From: Dehalobacter sp. CP | Lineage (GTDB): Bacteria; Bacillota_B; Desulfitobacteriia; Desulfitobacteriales; Syntrophobotulaceae | DNA: 64,000 nucleotides | Reading direction: 5' to 3' | Assembly (NCBI GenBank): GCA_009910795.1 | Contig: VMEE01000081.1 | Span: 1-64,000, forward strand | Part shown: piece by piece, positions 43,638 through 52,854 of the stretch | How the letters are laid out: each line of letters starts with the position of its first letter | Position numbering within the stretch: position 1 is the stretch's first letter | Program-made: the position numbers and the translations under genes | The notes under the pieces: model-generated | What the model was told of the DNA's origin: nothing | The model's input: the letters and a program-made list of their open reading frames with translations, nothing else | The model's database searches: none

Positions 43638-44828
43638 ATGATTAGTGTTACGAAGCTGTTATTTGATACCGAATATTTTGGAGATTCCTTGCGCTATAGT
43701 AAGCATGCTCATGGGGCCAGAAACGGAGCAACAGGTGATTCAGGACCGGTGGTTGTCTGGAATTCAACCCGGACTTGCAATTTACAGTGCGTCCATTGCT
43801 ATATGGATTCAGATTCTCGGAAATATCACGGAGAACTGACAACGGAAGAAGCCAGGAGATTCATTGATGATTTAGCGGAATTTCACGTTCCTGTCTTGCT
43901 TTTTTCAGGCGGAGAGCCTTTGATGCGACCCGATTTTTTTGAACTTGCCGCCTATACGGCTCAGAAAGGAATCAGACCAACTTTATCTACGAACGGTACG
44001 TTGATAACACCGGAAGCTGCCCGGCGCATCAAAGAAATCGGCGTAGGTTATGTTGGAGTATCTCTTGACGGTCTGAGAGCGGTGAATGACAAGTTTAGGG
44101 GCAGAGAAGGGGCTTTTGCGGCTGCTATGGGAGGGATCCGGAACTGTGTGGAGGCAGATCAGCGCGTTGGTCTGCGCTTTACGATTAACCGTCATAATTA
44201 TGAGGAACTGGATCGCATTTTTGATTTTATTGAAGCAGAAAAAATTGACCGTGTCTGTTTTTACCATCTGGTATACTCCGGACGGGGTAAGCAAATGGTC
44301 GCTGATGATATTGCTCCTGAAGAGTCGAGACAGGCGCTCGATACCATTATCCGCAGAACAAGAGACTTTGAAAAACGCGGACTGCACAAGGAAATCCTGA
44401 CAGTTGATAATCACGCCGATGGTGTTTATCTCTATTTGCGGGCTTTATGTGAAGATCCGGCCAGAGCGGAGAAAATAAAGACACTCATCGGCTGCAATGG
44501 CGGAAATCGTTCTGGGATTGCGTTCGGAGAAGTTGATCCTTCAGGGCATGTACATCCGGATCAGTTTACGCAGCATATCTCGTTTGGCAATGTCCGAGAG
44601 AGAAAGTTCGGAGATATCTGGACTGACTTGAGCCAACCAGTGCTGGCAGGTTTGAAAGACCGTAAACCGCTTCTCAAAGGGCGATGTGCCGAGTGCCAGT
44701 ATTTAGATTTCTGCAACGGTAATTTCCGTACCAGGGCAGAGGCTGTGACAGGTGATTTTTGGGAATCTGATCCGGCCTGTTACTTAACGGATGAAGAGAT
44801 CGGAAAAAAGACTGCAGTTAATGATTGA
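43638..44828 (+). CDS. ahbC: Radical SAM heme-biosynthesis protein AhbC/NirJ1-like (12,18-didecarboxysiroheme deacetylase)
   Basis: 396 residues from ATG 43638 (GGGGGC upstream). The radical SAM motif CNLQCVHCYMD lies near residue 50, then LFSGGEPLMRPDFFE. The C-terminus has SPASM-type Cys: GCNGGNRSG, then CAECQYLDFCNGNFRTRAE. AhbC removes the two acetate side chains of didecarboxysiroheme to give Fe-coproporphyrin III. Its position with ahbD and a fused ahbAB supports the alternative heme route over heme d1 synthesis. Confidence 0.9.
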   Translation: MISVTKLLFDTEYFGDSLRYSKHAHGARNGATGDSGPVVVWNSTRTCNLQCVHCYMDSDSRKYHGELTTEEARRFIDDLAEFHVPVLLFSGGEPLMRPDFFELAAYTAQKGIRPTLSTNGTLITPEAARRIKEIGVGYVGVSLDGLRAVNDKFRGREGAFAAAMGGIRNCVEADQRVGLRFTINRHNYEELDRIFDFIEAEKIDRVCFYHLVYSGRGKQMVADDIAPEESRQALDTIIRRTRDFEKRGLHKEILTVDNHADGVYLYLRALCEDPARAEKIKTLIGCNGGNRSGIAFGEVDPSGHVHPDQFTQHISFGNVRERKFGDIWTDLSQPVLAGLKDRKPLLKGRCAECQYLDFCNGNFRTRAEAVTGDFWESDPACYLTDEEIGKKTAVND

Positions 44829-44849
44829 CGTTAGGAGAGGAAGAAGAAT

Positions 44850-45851
44850 ATGATTGTCTCTTGGAATACGACGAATGCCTGCAACATGTATTGTGATCAC
44901 TGTTACCGCGATGCCGGATGCCGGGCCGAAGAGGAACTCAACACGGCTGAGGCCAGGACACTGCTGGAACAAATCGCCAAAGCAGGGTTTAAGATAATGA
45001 TTTTTAGCGGCGGTGAACCACTCATGCGCCCAGATATTGTTGAACTAGTCGCCTATGCCAAAGAACTTGGTTTACGGCCTGTCTTCGGAACCAATGGTTC
45101 TTTGTTGACGGAAGATCTTGCCGCAAAGCTTAAAAAAGCCGGCGCCATGGGAATGGGAATTTCCCTTGATTCAATGAATCGAAAAAAGCAGGACGATTTC
45201 CGTCACTATGACGGAGCCTGGAACCAGGCTGTACAGGGTATGCGCAATTGCAAGGCAGTGGGACTTCCTTTCCAGGTGCATACAACAGTGATGGACTGGA
45301 ATGCACATGAACTGGAAACACTTACGGATTTTGCGGTCCGGGAGGGAGCAGTGGCGCATCATTTTTTCTTTCTGGTGCCGACAGGCCGGGCAGTGTCTAT
45401 AGAAGAAGAGTCTTTAAGGGCGGAAGCTTACGAAGAAGTGCTGACCAGGATCATGAAGAAGCAGCAAACCGTTGATATTGAACTGAAACCAACCTGTGCA
45501 CCGCAGTTTATGCGAATTGCCAAACAGATGGGGGTAAACACCCGGTTCAGTCGCGGCTGTTTGGCCGGAACAGCATATTGCATTATCAGCCCGAAGGGTC
45601 AGGTACAGCCCTGTGCGTATTTGAATCTGCCTCTCGGTGATGTCCGGGACACACCTTTTGATGAAATATGGCGCAGCAATCTGGTTTTGCAAGAACTGCG
45701 CACGCTGGAGTATAAAGGCGGGTGCGGCAGCTGCGGGTATAAAAAAGTCTGCGGAGGCTGCCGGGCTCGTGCTGCTTTTTATGAAAACGGTGACTACATG
45801 GCTGAAGAGCCTTGGTGTTTATACCACGGCCGCAAGGGGGTCAGTTGCTAA
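44850..45851 (+). CDS. ahbD: Radical SAM heme-biosynthesis protein AhbD/NirJ2-like
   Basis: 333 residues from ATG 44850 (GAGAGGAAG upstream). CNMYCDHCYRDAGC (C-x3-C-x2-C) lies within the first 25 residues, followed by IMIFSGGEPLMRPD. The SPASM-type end has CGSCGYKKVCGGCRAR. AhbD decarboxylates the two propionates of Fe-coproporphyrin III to vinyls, forming heme b. AhbC and AhbD are paralogues; the assignment of each relies on relative position, the family type and length. Confidence 0.88.
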   Translation: MIVSWNTTNACNMYCDHCYRDAGCRAEEELNTAEARTLLEQIAKAGFKIMIFSGGEPLMRPDIVELVAYAKELGLRPVFGTNGSLLTEDLAAKLKKAGAMGMGISLDSMNRKKQDDFRHYDGAWNQAVQGMRNCKAVGLPFQVHTTVMDWNAHELETLTDFAVREGAVAHHFFFLVPTGRAVSIEEESLRAEAYEEVLTRIMKKQQTVDIELKPTCAPQFMRIAKQMGVNTRFSRGCLAGTAYCIISPKGQVQPCAYLNLPLGDVRDTPFDEIWRSNLVLQELRTLEYKGGCGSCGYKKVCGGCRARAAFYENGDYMAEEPWCLYHGRKGVSC

Positions 45852-46844
45852 ATGGAGACAAAGGACCGGATTTTGCTGACCAGAATCCAGGCGGCCTTCC
45901 CGGTTGAGGAACGTCCTTATCAGGTTTTGGGAGAGATGCTGGGGCTAAACGAAGAAGAAACATGGCAGCGGGTTAACCAGCTCCGGCAAAAAGGAATGAT
46001 CCGGCGGATAGGTGGAGTCTTTGATTCTCGTCGTCTTGGGTATTTCAGCACGCTTTGCGCGGCTAAGGTCCCGGAAGAAAAAATATCCATTCTTGCGGAT
46101 TTTTTAATGGAAGTCCCCGGAGTTACGCATAATTATTTGCGGGATCATTGTTACAATATGTGGTTTACGGTCATCTCCCGGTCACAGGTTGGGCTGATGC
46201 AGCTTTTGGAGCAGGCAAAGAATATTTTGGGAAGTCCTGAAGTTTACAGCCTTCCCGCTATCCGGCTGTTCAAGATAGGCGTGCTGTTTGACCTGGAAAA
46301 GCGTACAAAGAATAAGCTGCCCATTGCAAATACCGACTATTCGTCTCAGGAAGGGCGGCCTGCTTTTCAGGCCAGGGAGGAGGATAAGGCCTTAATCCGC
46401 ATTTTGCAGGGTGATTTGGCTCCGTCGCTTTGTCCTTTTTCTGAGGCAGCCTCCAGATTGGGATGGTCAGAAGAAAGTGTCCGGGCAAGAATCCAGGACT
46501 ATAAGCGTGACGGGGTGCTGCGGCGTTTTGGTGCCATCCTGTATCACCGAAAAGCCGGATTTACTTCAAATGCGATGGGGGTATGGGTTGTTCCAGAAGC
46601 GCAGATTGAAGAAACCGGTCACATCATGGCCGCCTTTAAGGAAGTAAGCCATTGCTATCAACGCCCTGATCTTCCAGATTGGCCTTATAATCTATTTACC
46701 ATGATCCATGGGCATTCACCGTCGGAGTGCAGGAAAACAATGGAGAGAATTTCTAAGGTTACAGGCATACGACAGTATGAGATGCTGTTCAGTCATGCTG
46801 AATTGAAAAAGACAAGCATGGAATATTTCAGGGAAGAAGAGTAG
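45852..46844 (+). CDS. ahbAB: Fused siroheme decarboxylase AhbA-AhbB
   Basis: 330 residues starting at ATG 45852 right after the ahbD stop. Two Lrp/AsnC-like halves are seen: residues about 1-155 (winged-helix MIRRIGGVFDSRRLGYFSTL, then VTHNYLRDHCYNMWFT) and about 170-325 (VLRRFGAILYHRKAGFTSNAM, then VSHCYQRPDLPDWPYNLFTM). Each repeats the same order. In most organisms AhbA and AhbB are separate subunits that decarboxylate siroheme at C12 and C18; here one chain carries both. The conserved His/Tyr of the active site are visible in both halves. Confidence 0.9.
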   Translation: METKDRILLTRIQAAFPVEERPYQVLGEMLGLNEEETWQRVNQLRQKGMIRRIGGVFDSRRLGYFSTLCAAKVPEEKISILADFLMEVPGVTHNYLRDHCYNMWFTVISRSQVGLMQLLEQAKNILGSPEVYSLPAIRLFKIGVLFDLEKRTKNKLPIANTDYSSQEGRPAFQAREEDKALIRILQGDLAPSLCPFSEAASRLGWSEESVRARIQDYKRDGVLRRFGAILYHRKAGFTSNAMGVWVVPEAQIEETGHIMAAFKEVSHCYQRPDLPDWPYNLFTMIHGHSPSECRKTMERISKVTGIRQYEMLFSHAELKKTSMEYFREEE

Positions 46845-46860
46845 AACAGCTCATTTTTGG

Positions 46861-46898
46861 CGAGGGCGCAACGGGACTTAAGTTCTGTTGCGCCCTCG
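46861..46898 (+). terminator. Strong terminator after the ahb operon
   Basis: CGAGGGCGCAAC (46861-46872) pairs with GTTGCGCCCTCG (46887-46898), with GGAC/GTTC continuing inside. T-rich sequence follows. Confidence 0.88.
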
Positions 46899-47030
46899 TT
46901 CCTTATGCTTTATTGATTTGTCTGTTATCCGGTGATTGTCTGCCGGTATCTTCTTCAGATTAGAGTAAAAACTGCATTAATAGCCAAACTAATCAGGATA
47001 GAATACTTGAATTTGGCGGTAGATGTCAGG

Positions 47031-48692
47031 ATGTTTGATCAGCTTATCACGAGAATACGCAGCAAGAATATAGGAAAAGAAAAACCTTTGCTTGATGAAC
47101 GATCCCAAGCTGGGGAGCATCTGTCAAGCGCAATTGGACATAACCGGCAGGCCCTGCAGCAGATTTTTGAAAAATGTTCGGATATTTCCTTCAGAGAATT
47201 TCAGCTGCACTCTACCAAAAAAATCAAAGCGTTTATTGTGTACGCAGACAGCCTGTGTAAGCCCGAAATTATTAATGACGCCATTTTAAAGCCGATCATG
47301 CTGGAGGTTTCTGCAAGGGAAAAGGATTTCCAAACAAAAAAAGATCCCAGGACGAACACAGGGATTAGTACGGATACGAGTCTCGGAACAAACGCCGGTG
47401 ACATACCCGACATTGTTCTTCAGCATCTGCTATCCAATTACAAAGCCGATACGTTATCTTTGATTTCCGAAGCAGTAAACGCTGTGCTGGAGGACAATCT
47501 CGTTCTGATTATTGACGGGTACCCGATTGGCATTAAAGCTTCTGTCCAGGGCTATAACATCAGACAGATCAATGAGCCGACGACCGAACCAAACATTCGC
47601 GGGCCTAGGGATGGTTTCGTAGAAAATATCGGAACAAACTTAAGTCTTTTGAGACGCAGGATCCGGACCAGCCGTCTGAAGGCCGAGAACATGACAGTCG
47701 GAACATTGTCTAAAACGAAGGTAAATATTTGCTATATTCAGGGAGTAGCGAATGAAAAGGTTGTAGCCGAAGTTAAATCGCGTATTGAAGGCATCACGAT
47801 CGACAACGTTCTGGACAGCAGCTATATTGAAGAATTTATTTCCGATGAGCCAATCAGTTTGTTTCCGCTTGTACAGTATACAGAACGGCCGGACAAGGCG
47901 GCAGCTTCGCTGTTTGAAGGCAGAATTGCCATTATCGTCGACAATTCACCCTCAGTATTAATCGTTCCATGTACTTTTATAGCATTGATACAGGCTTCTG
48001 AGGATTATTACTACAGTGCGTTGTTTGGTTCTTTTGCACGAATAGGCCGTTTCATCGCAATCAATATCGCTTTACTGGTTCCTGCAATTACAGTTGCAGC
48101 GTTTTCTATCAATCAGACGCTTATTCCGATATCCCTTCTAAATACGGTAGCCGGAGCTAGGGAAAATCTGCCGCTGCCCATTTCTATGGAAATATTTTTA
48201 ATGGAACTGGTTTTTGAACTTCTGCGTGAGGCCGGGGTGCGATTGCCGAGGACTGTCGGCCAGGCAGTCAGTACGGTAGGAGGTTTGGTGATCGGGCAGG
48301 CCGCAGTCGATGCCGGGATTGTCAGTCCGACTTCAGTGGTAGTTGTCGGTCTGACAGCGATTGCATCGTTTACGTTCCCGGATTACAATGTCGGAACCAG
48401 CATCCGGATCATCCGTTTTGGCTTAATTATTATGGCCAGCGTTTTTGGAATTGTGGGAATTATCTTTGGGCTGATGATTCTGCTTACCCACCTTTGCAGT
48501 CTGCGTTCTTTTGGGGTACCGTATTTGTCGCCCATCGCGCCGCTGACACCGCGGGATCTGAAAGATACCGTTATCCGGGTGCCCTGGTGGGCAATGCTTA
48601 CCCGACCCAGGTTCTTCGGAGGCAAGGAACCTTTGCGCAGCGATGCTAATCAGTTGAAGCAGAAACTTAAAAAGAGGGGGAATAGAAAATAG
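47031..48692 (+). CDS. Spore germination protein, GerA family A subunit
   Basis: About 553 residues from ATG 47031 (upstream GTG 46932 is poorly supported). A soluble N-terminal half includes LISEAVNAVLEDNLVLIIDG and GPRDGFVENIGTNLSLLRRRI, the GerA signature. SLFPLVQYTERPDKAAASLFEGRIAIIVDN precedes membrane segments from about residue 310 to 500, and PLSPRDLKDT-like residues (IAPLTPRDLKDTVIR) end the protein. With the B and C subunits it forms the nutrient receptor and ion channel complex of the spore inner membrane. Expression is probably late in the forespore. Confidence 0.93.
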   Translation: MFDQLITRIRSKNIGKEKPLLDERSQAGEHLSSAIGHNRQALQQIFEKCSDISFREFQLHSTKKIKAFIVYADSLCKPEIINDAILKPIMLEVSAREKDFQTKKDPRTNTGISTDTSLGTNAGDIPDIVLQHLLSNYKADTLSLISEAVNAVLEDNLVLIIDGYPIGIKASVQGYNIRQINEPTTEPNIRGPRDGFVENIGTNLSLLRRRIRTSRLKAENMTVGTLSKTKVNICYIQGVANEKVVAEVKSRIEGITIDNVLDSSYIEEFISDEPISLFPLVQYTERPDKAAASLFEGRIAIIVDNSPSVLIVPCTFIALIQASEDYYYSALFGSFARIGRFIAINIALLVPAITVAAFSINQTLIPISLLNTVAGARENLPLPISMEIFLMELVFELLREAGVRLPRTVGQAVSTVGGLVIGQAAVDAGIVSPTSVVVVGLTAIASFTFPDYNVGTSIRIIRFGLIIMASVFGIVGIIFGLMILLTHLCSLRSFGVPYLSPIAPLTPRDLKDTVIRVPWWAMLTRPRFFGGKEPLRSDANQLKQKLKKRGNRK

Positions 48693-48724
48693 GCAAGGAA
48701 CGAATATCTGGTACGCAAACCGCG

Positions 48725-49786
48725 ATGCTGCTGTTTATTGTGATGACCTCAACCGCAATCCTGTTTATTCCGGGATTAACTGCGCTGACAGCCAAACAAA
48801 ATTCCTGGCTAGAGATCCTCGGAGCAGGGATATTGACTTTTGGCATATTGATCATTTTGGCCAAGCTGGCACAGCGGTTTCCGGGACTCACAATAGCAGA
48901 ATATCTGCCGCTCATTCTAGGAAAAATCGGAGGCAAGGCGCTGGCTGTTTCCTATATCCTATTTTTTATTGTCCTAAATATCCTCGTCGTTAGGGAAACT
49001 TCGGAATTTTTAACCGTATCCGCTTTATTTGGAACGCCGGGCATTCCTATCAATTTGGTATTTGTACTTATTTGCTGGTATTCTGCGCAAAAAGGGATTG
49101 AAGTGATTGCGCGGATGAACCAATTCATCCTGCCTCTATTTGTATTTGCTTATCTAATGGCCTGTATCTTGGCGATTCCGAAAGCAGATCCAAACAGTCT
49201 GCTTCCTATTTTGGAAGACGGGATCAGTCCGGTGATGCAGAATATATGGATACCGGTTCAATGGTATGGCGAGATTGCCGTATTGCTGATGTTAATCCCT
49301 CTGATGAACAAACCTCAGGAAGTGCTGAAGAAGGCATCCTACGCGGTTATTAGCACAATGCTTTTGTTGACTTTCGGATCGCTGGTTGTACTGACTGTCT
49401 TAGGGGCGGATGTGGCCGGTCAAATGATTTTTCCGATATGGTTTACTGTGAAAACAATTGAGTACGGGAATTACATTCAACGTATAGAATTATTGGTATT
49501 GCCGTTATGGCTGACTGGGATCATGGTCAAATCCTCTTTGCTTTTTTATGTAACGATACTCGCAGCCAGACAGTCAGTCGGCAGAAAGCATCCGAAACTT
49601 ATTGCCGCTTCAGTGATGGTTATCGTATTTTCAGGGGCAGCGTTCCTTGTACCCAACACCATGGCGCTGCTGGAACTCCTGACAAAATACTGGCCGTACA
49701 TATCTTTGTTATTTGAAGCTGTACTGCCGTTACTGCTGCTTGCTATTACATTAATCAGAAAGAAAAAAGGAGGCTGTATGCAGTGA
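48725..49786 (+). CDS. Spore germination protein, GerB family (amino-acid permease-like)
   Basis: 353 residues from ATG 48725; ten hydrophobic segments of the APC-type fold. The reading frame extends 12 codons upstream to an ATA at 48689 that overlaps the gerA stop. Those codons read (I)GKERISGTQTA, exactly the type of N-terminus expected in this family, with AGAGGGGG just upstream, so the true start may be ATA. The protein binds germinants with the GerA- and GerC-type partners. Its last bases overlap the next gene (GTGA). Confidence 0.9.
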   Translation: MLLFIVMTSTAILFIPGLTALTAKQNSWLEILGAGILTFGILIILAKLAQRFPGLTIAEYLPLILGKIGGKALAVSYILFFIVLNILVVRETSEFLTVSALFGTPGIPINLVFVLICWYSAQKGIEVIARMNQFILPLFVFAYLMACILAIPKADPNSLLPILEDGISPVMQNIWIPVQWYGEIAVLLMLIPLMNKPQEVLKKASYAVISTMLLLTFGSLVVLTVLGADVAGQMIFPIWFTVKTIEYGNYIQRIELLVLPLWLTGIMVKSSLLFYVTILAARQSVGRKHPKLIAASVMVIVFSGAAFLVPNTMALLELLTKYWPYISLLFEAVLPLLLLAITLIRKKKGGCMQ

Positions 49787-50958
49787 CATCAAAAGCAAAA
49801 AGATATGCCCGGATGATTCTTTTGATGCTGAGTTTGCTTTTCCTTACAGGCTGTTGGAGTAGAAATGAGGTTGAGGATTTGGCTATGCTGACTGGCGGGG
49901 CGATCGATTACTCGTCCGAAAAAGGTCAGGAAAAGTATGAGGGTCAATGGGTAATCATTCGTCCGCCAAGCTCCAGTAATTCAGACGGTGGTGCGTCTTC
50001 CAGCAAATCTACGGATCTGGTGTATAAAGGGGAAGGGGAAGCTGAAACATTTATGGAAAGCGTAATGGATATAAATAAACAGCTACCGCGTTTGCAGACC
50101 AGTAGCCATTCAGTATTTTTCATTTACGGGGAGAATATGGCTAAGGAAGTGACGGCCAAGGTGACGGAAAACTTTCTGCGTTTTCCTGAAAGCAGACCCA
50201 ATGAATTGTTATTTGTGACCAAAGGAAATGCTGGGCTTTTTCTTCAGGCCAAGCCGGTACTTGTTTCGAATCTTTTTAAGCAGATAAAAAAACAGCAGGA
50301 GATTGCGCTTCGTACGGGAGTTTCAAGAGGGGTTACCTATCTGGAATTTTGTCAATGGCTCCTTAGCCCGGACCGGGATCCGGTGCTGCCGCAGATTAAA
50401 TGGAATGATGTAAATCAAAGCGATAGTATTATGATTGAAGGCTTTGGCGTATTTCGAAGCGACAAACTTGTTGGCTGGCTGGACAGGGATGAGTCTAAAG
50501 GATACTTGCTTCTGACGCATGATTCTAAAGACAGCCTAATGACGTTTAAGTTTGAATACGGCTCCCAGATAATCAGTTACCAAATGGGGGTCTCCAAGCA
50601 TAAAATCAAAGCAAAAATGGTTGATGGAAAACCAGTCTTTCATATATTAATCCAAACTTTCGGGACAATTCCTGAAACCGCTAATATCCAAATCTCCACG
50701 AAAAATGTCAAGCAAATGGAAGCAGCCGCTGCAGAAAGCATCAGAGAGGCGATGTTAAAGAGCATTTCAAAAGCTAGGTTGTATGACTCGGATTTTTTGG
50801 GTTTGATGCAGCACCTGCACCGTCATGAGCCGTCAGCTTGGAAGGAAGTCGAGGCTGACTGGCGGAAAGCCTTTCGGGAAGCAGAGATCGAAGTAGAGGT
50901 TCAAGCAAAGAATGTAGCGGAAGGGGACTTAAAGCAATCCTTTAATCTGAAGGACTAG
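49783..50958 (+). CDS. Spore germination lipoprotein, Ger(x)C family
   Basis: 391 residues from GTG 49783 overlapping the gerB stop; AGGAGG lies 9 bases upstream. A lipoprotein signal ends in LFLTGCW, with Cys as the acylated residue, then SRNEVEDLAM typical of the family. Domain III residues near the C-terminus (LMQHLHRHEPSAWKEVEADW) match Ger(x)C proteins. The mature protein sits on the outer face of the spore inner membrane as the third receptor subunit. Confidence 0.92.
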   Translation: MTSKAKRYARMILLMLSLLFLTGCWSRNEVEDLAMLTGGAIDYSSEKGQEKYEGQWVIIRPPSSSNSDGGASSSKSTDLVYKGEGEAETFMESVMDINKQLPRLQTSSHSVFFIYGENMAKEVTAKVTENFLRFPESRPNELLFVTKGNAGLFLQAKPVLVSNLFKQIKKQQEIALRTGVSRGVTYLEFCQWLLSPDRDPVLPQIKWNDVNQSDSIMIEGFGVFRSDKLVGWLDRDESKGYLLLTHDSKDSLMTFKFEYGSQIISYQMGVSKHKIKAKMVDGKPVFHILIQTFGTIPETANIQISTKNVKQMEAAAAESIREAMLKSISKARLYDSDFLGLMQHLHRHEPSAWKEVEADWRKAFREAEIEVEVQAKNVAEGDLKQSFNLKD

Positions 50959-51141
50959 GAACATTTCAGCGTATTCAAAATGGCCTTAAAGATTTCATGC
51001 AAATTAATAGATGTTAAAAAGAACCAGAATGTACTATAATTCCTAATATAATAGTTAATATTATCATGCTGCAGGATCGGTTCGGTTCAGACTTATCCGA
51101 TTTACCGGCCTTCTTGATGATATAAAAGGAGAATGCATTTA

Positions 51142-52170
51142 ATGAATATGAAATTTATCAAAAAAATACCAACGGCCGAGGAAATCATTGAACAGATACC
51201 GTTACCTGAACATATAAAAAAAATAAAACAGGACAGGGAAGAGCAGATCAGCAATATTTTAGAAAACAAGGATAACCGCTTTATTCTGATCATCGGACCC
51301 TGTTCGGCGGATAATGAGGACTCGGTATGTGAATATATTGGAAAGCTCGCTGTCATGCAGGAAAAAGTCAAGGATAAGATATTGATCATCCCGCGGATCT
51401 ATACCAACAAGCCCCGTACTACGGGGGAAGGCTATAAGGGGATGGTCCATCAGCCCGACCCGAGCAAAGAACCTGATTTATGCGAGGGGATTATAGCCAT
51501 CCGTAAGCTCCATATCCGAGCCCTGTCGGAATTCCATATGCCGGCAGCTGATGAAATGCTTTATCCGGAGAACTACACGTATCTTCTCGATGTGCTGGGT
51601 TACATTGCAGTCGGTGCCCGCTCTGTGGAGAATCAGCAGCACCGCTTAACCGTCAGCGGCGTATGTACACCGGTCGGCATGAAAAACCCAACGAGCGGGG
51701 ACATAACGGTTATGCTGAATTCGATTTATGCCGCCCAGCAAGGGCATCATTTTATCTATAACGGCTGGGAAATAGAGACATCCGGTAATCCGCTTGCACA
51801 TGCTATCCTAAGAGGGGCCGTGGATTCCTCCGGGAGAAATATCCCAAATTATCACTATGAGGATTTAATCTATGCCGCCTACGAATATGAAAGGCTCCAG
51901 CTGGCTAATCCAACAATCATTGTGGATACCAACCATGCCAATTCGATGAAACGCTTCTACGAACAGCCTCGGATCGCGCGGGAAGTTCTGACAAGCAGAA
52001 CGTATGACCCGCTGTTGAATAAAATGATTAAAGGACTGATGATTGAGAGCTATCTGGTGGAAGGCAGGCAGGAGATCGGAACGAATATCTATGGAAAATC
52101 CATTACCGACGCCTGTCTGGGATGGGAGAAAACGGAAGAATTGATTTATAAAATAGCTGAAAATGTTTGA
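51142..52170 (+). CDS. 3-Deoxy-7-phosphoheptulonate synthase (class I)
   Basis: 342 residues from ATG 51142 (AAAGGAG about 10 bases upstream; ATG 51133 is too close). Class I alpha pattern: ILIIGPCSADNED, IPRIYTNKPRTTGEGYKGM, ARSVENQQHR with the active-site Arg, GMKNPTSGD, and IIVDTNHANS with a metal-binding His. The enzyme joins PEP and erythrose 4-phosphate, the first shikimate step, which supplies chorismate for aromatic amino acids and for MenF. No T-box or regulatory RNA was seen upstream. Confidence 0.93.
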   Translation: MNMKFIKKIPTAEEIIEQIPLPEHIKKIKQDREEQISNILENKDNRFILIIGPCSADNEDSVCEYIGKLAVMQEKVKDKILIIPRIYTNKPRTTGEGYKGMVHQPDPSKEPDLCEGIIAIRKLHIRALSEFHMPAADEMLYPENYTYLLDVLGYIAVGARSVENQQHRLTVSGVCTPVGMKNPTSGDITVMLNSIYAAQQGHHFIYNGWEIETSGNPLAHAILRGAVDSSGRNIPNYHYEDLIYAAYEYERLQLANPTIIVDTNHANSMKRFYEQPRIAREVLTSRTYDPLLNKMIKGLMIESYLVEGRQEIGTNIYGKSITDACLGWEKTEELIYKIAENV

Positions 52171-52189
52171 GCTTGGGGGATTAAGAACC

Positions 52190-52834
52190 ATGCTTTTGGA
52201 AGAACAAAGGAAACAGGTCATTGATATTGCCAGACAGGCCCTTCAGTCCGGGTTAATTATGCGGACGATGGGAAATTTCAGCATGCGGGACTCGAAAACA
52301 GGCTATGTATGTATAACCCCGAGTGGGATGGATTACTCTGTGGTCAGACCGGAAGATATAGTTGTGATGGATACGCAGCAGATTGTGATCGATGGCAGCC
52401 GAAAACCTTCGATCGAAAGCGGGATGCATTGTCTTGCCTACCAGGAAAGACCGGATGTGCTCGGTGTTTGTCATACCCATTCCTGCTTTGCGACAGCCTG
52501 GGCCTGTGTGGAGGAACCTTTTCCGCTTGTCTTGGCCGAAATGGCTGCTGTGCTGGGTGGAAAACTTGAAACGGCCCCTTTTTTCCCGATGGGTTCCGAG
52601 GAGCTGGCTGAGGCTACGATCCAGACCCTTGGCATACAAAATGCTGTACTGATGAGCAATCACGGCCAGTTGACGGTAGGCCCGACGCTCGATAAAGCCC
52701 TGGCCAATGCGCAGCTTGTCGAAGAGGCTGCCAAGATTGCCTGCTATGCAGTCAGTATTGGAAAACAAAAAGTGATTTCTCCCGGGCAGGCCAATTTGCT
52801 TCAGCAGTGGATCTCGGAAAATTACGGACAGTAG
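52190..52834 (+). CDS. Class II aldolase/adducin-family protein
   Basis: 214 residues from ATG 52190 (GGGGA upstream), chosen over ATG 52163. Zinc ligands are visible in CHTHSCF (two His) and in LMSNHGQLTVG (third His), with the catalytic acid in SGMHCLAYQERPD-like context. The family splits sugar phosphates such as L-fuculose 1-phosphate or L-ribulose 5-phosphate. The substrate is not evident, and no sugar genes lie beside it. Confidence 0.85.
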   Translation: MLLEEQRKQVIDIARQALQSGLIMRTMGNFSMRDSKTGYVCITPSGMDYSVVRPEDIVVMDTQQIVIDGSRKPSIESGMHCLAYQERPDVLGVCHTHSCFATAWACVEEPFPLVLAEMAAVLGGKLETAPFFPMGSEELAEATIQTLGIQNAVLMSNHGQLTVGPTLDKALANAQLVEEAAKIACYAVSIGKQKVISPGQANLLQQWISENYGQ

Positions 52835-52854
52835 AGAACAAAAGAGGGAAAACA

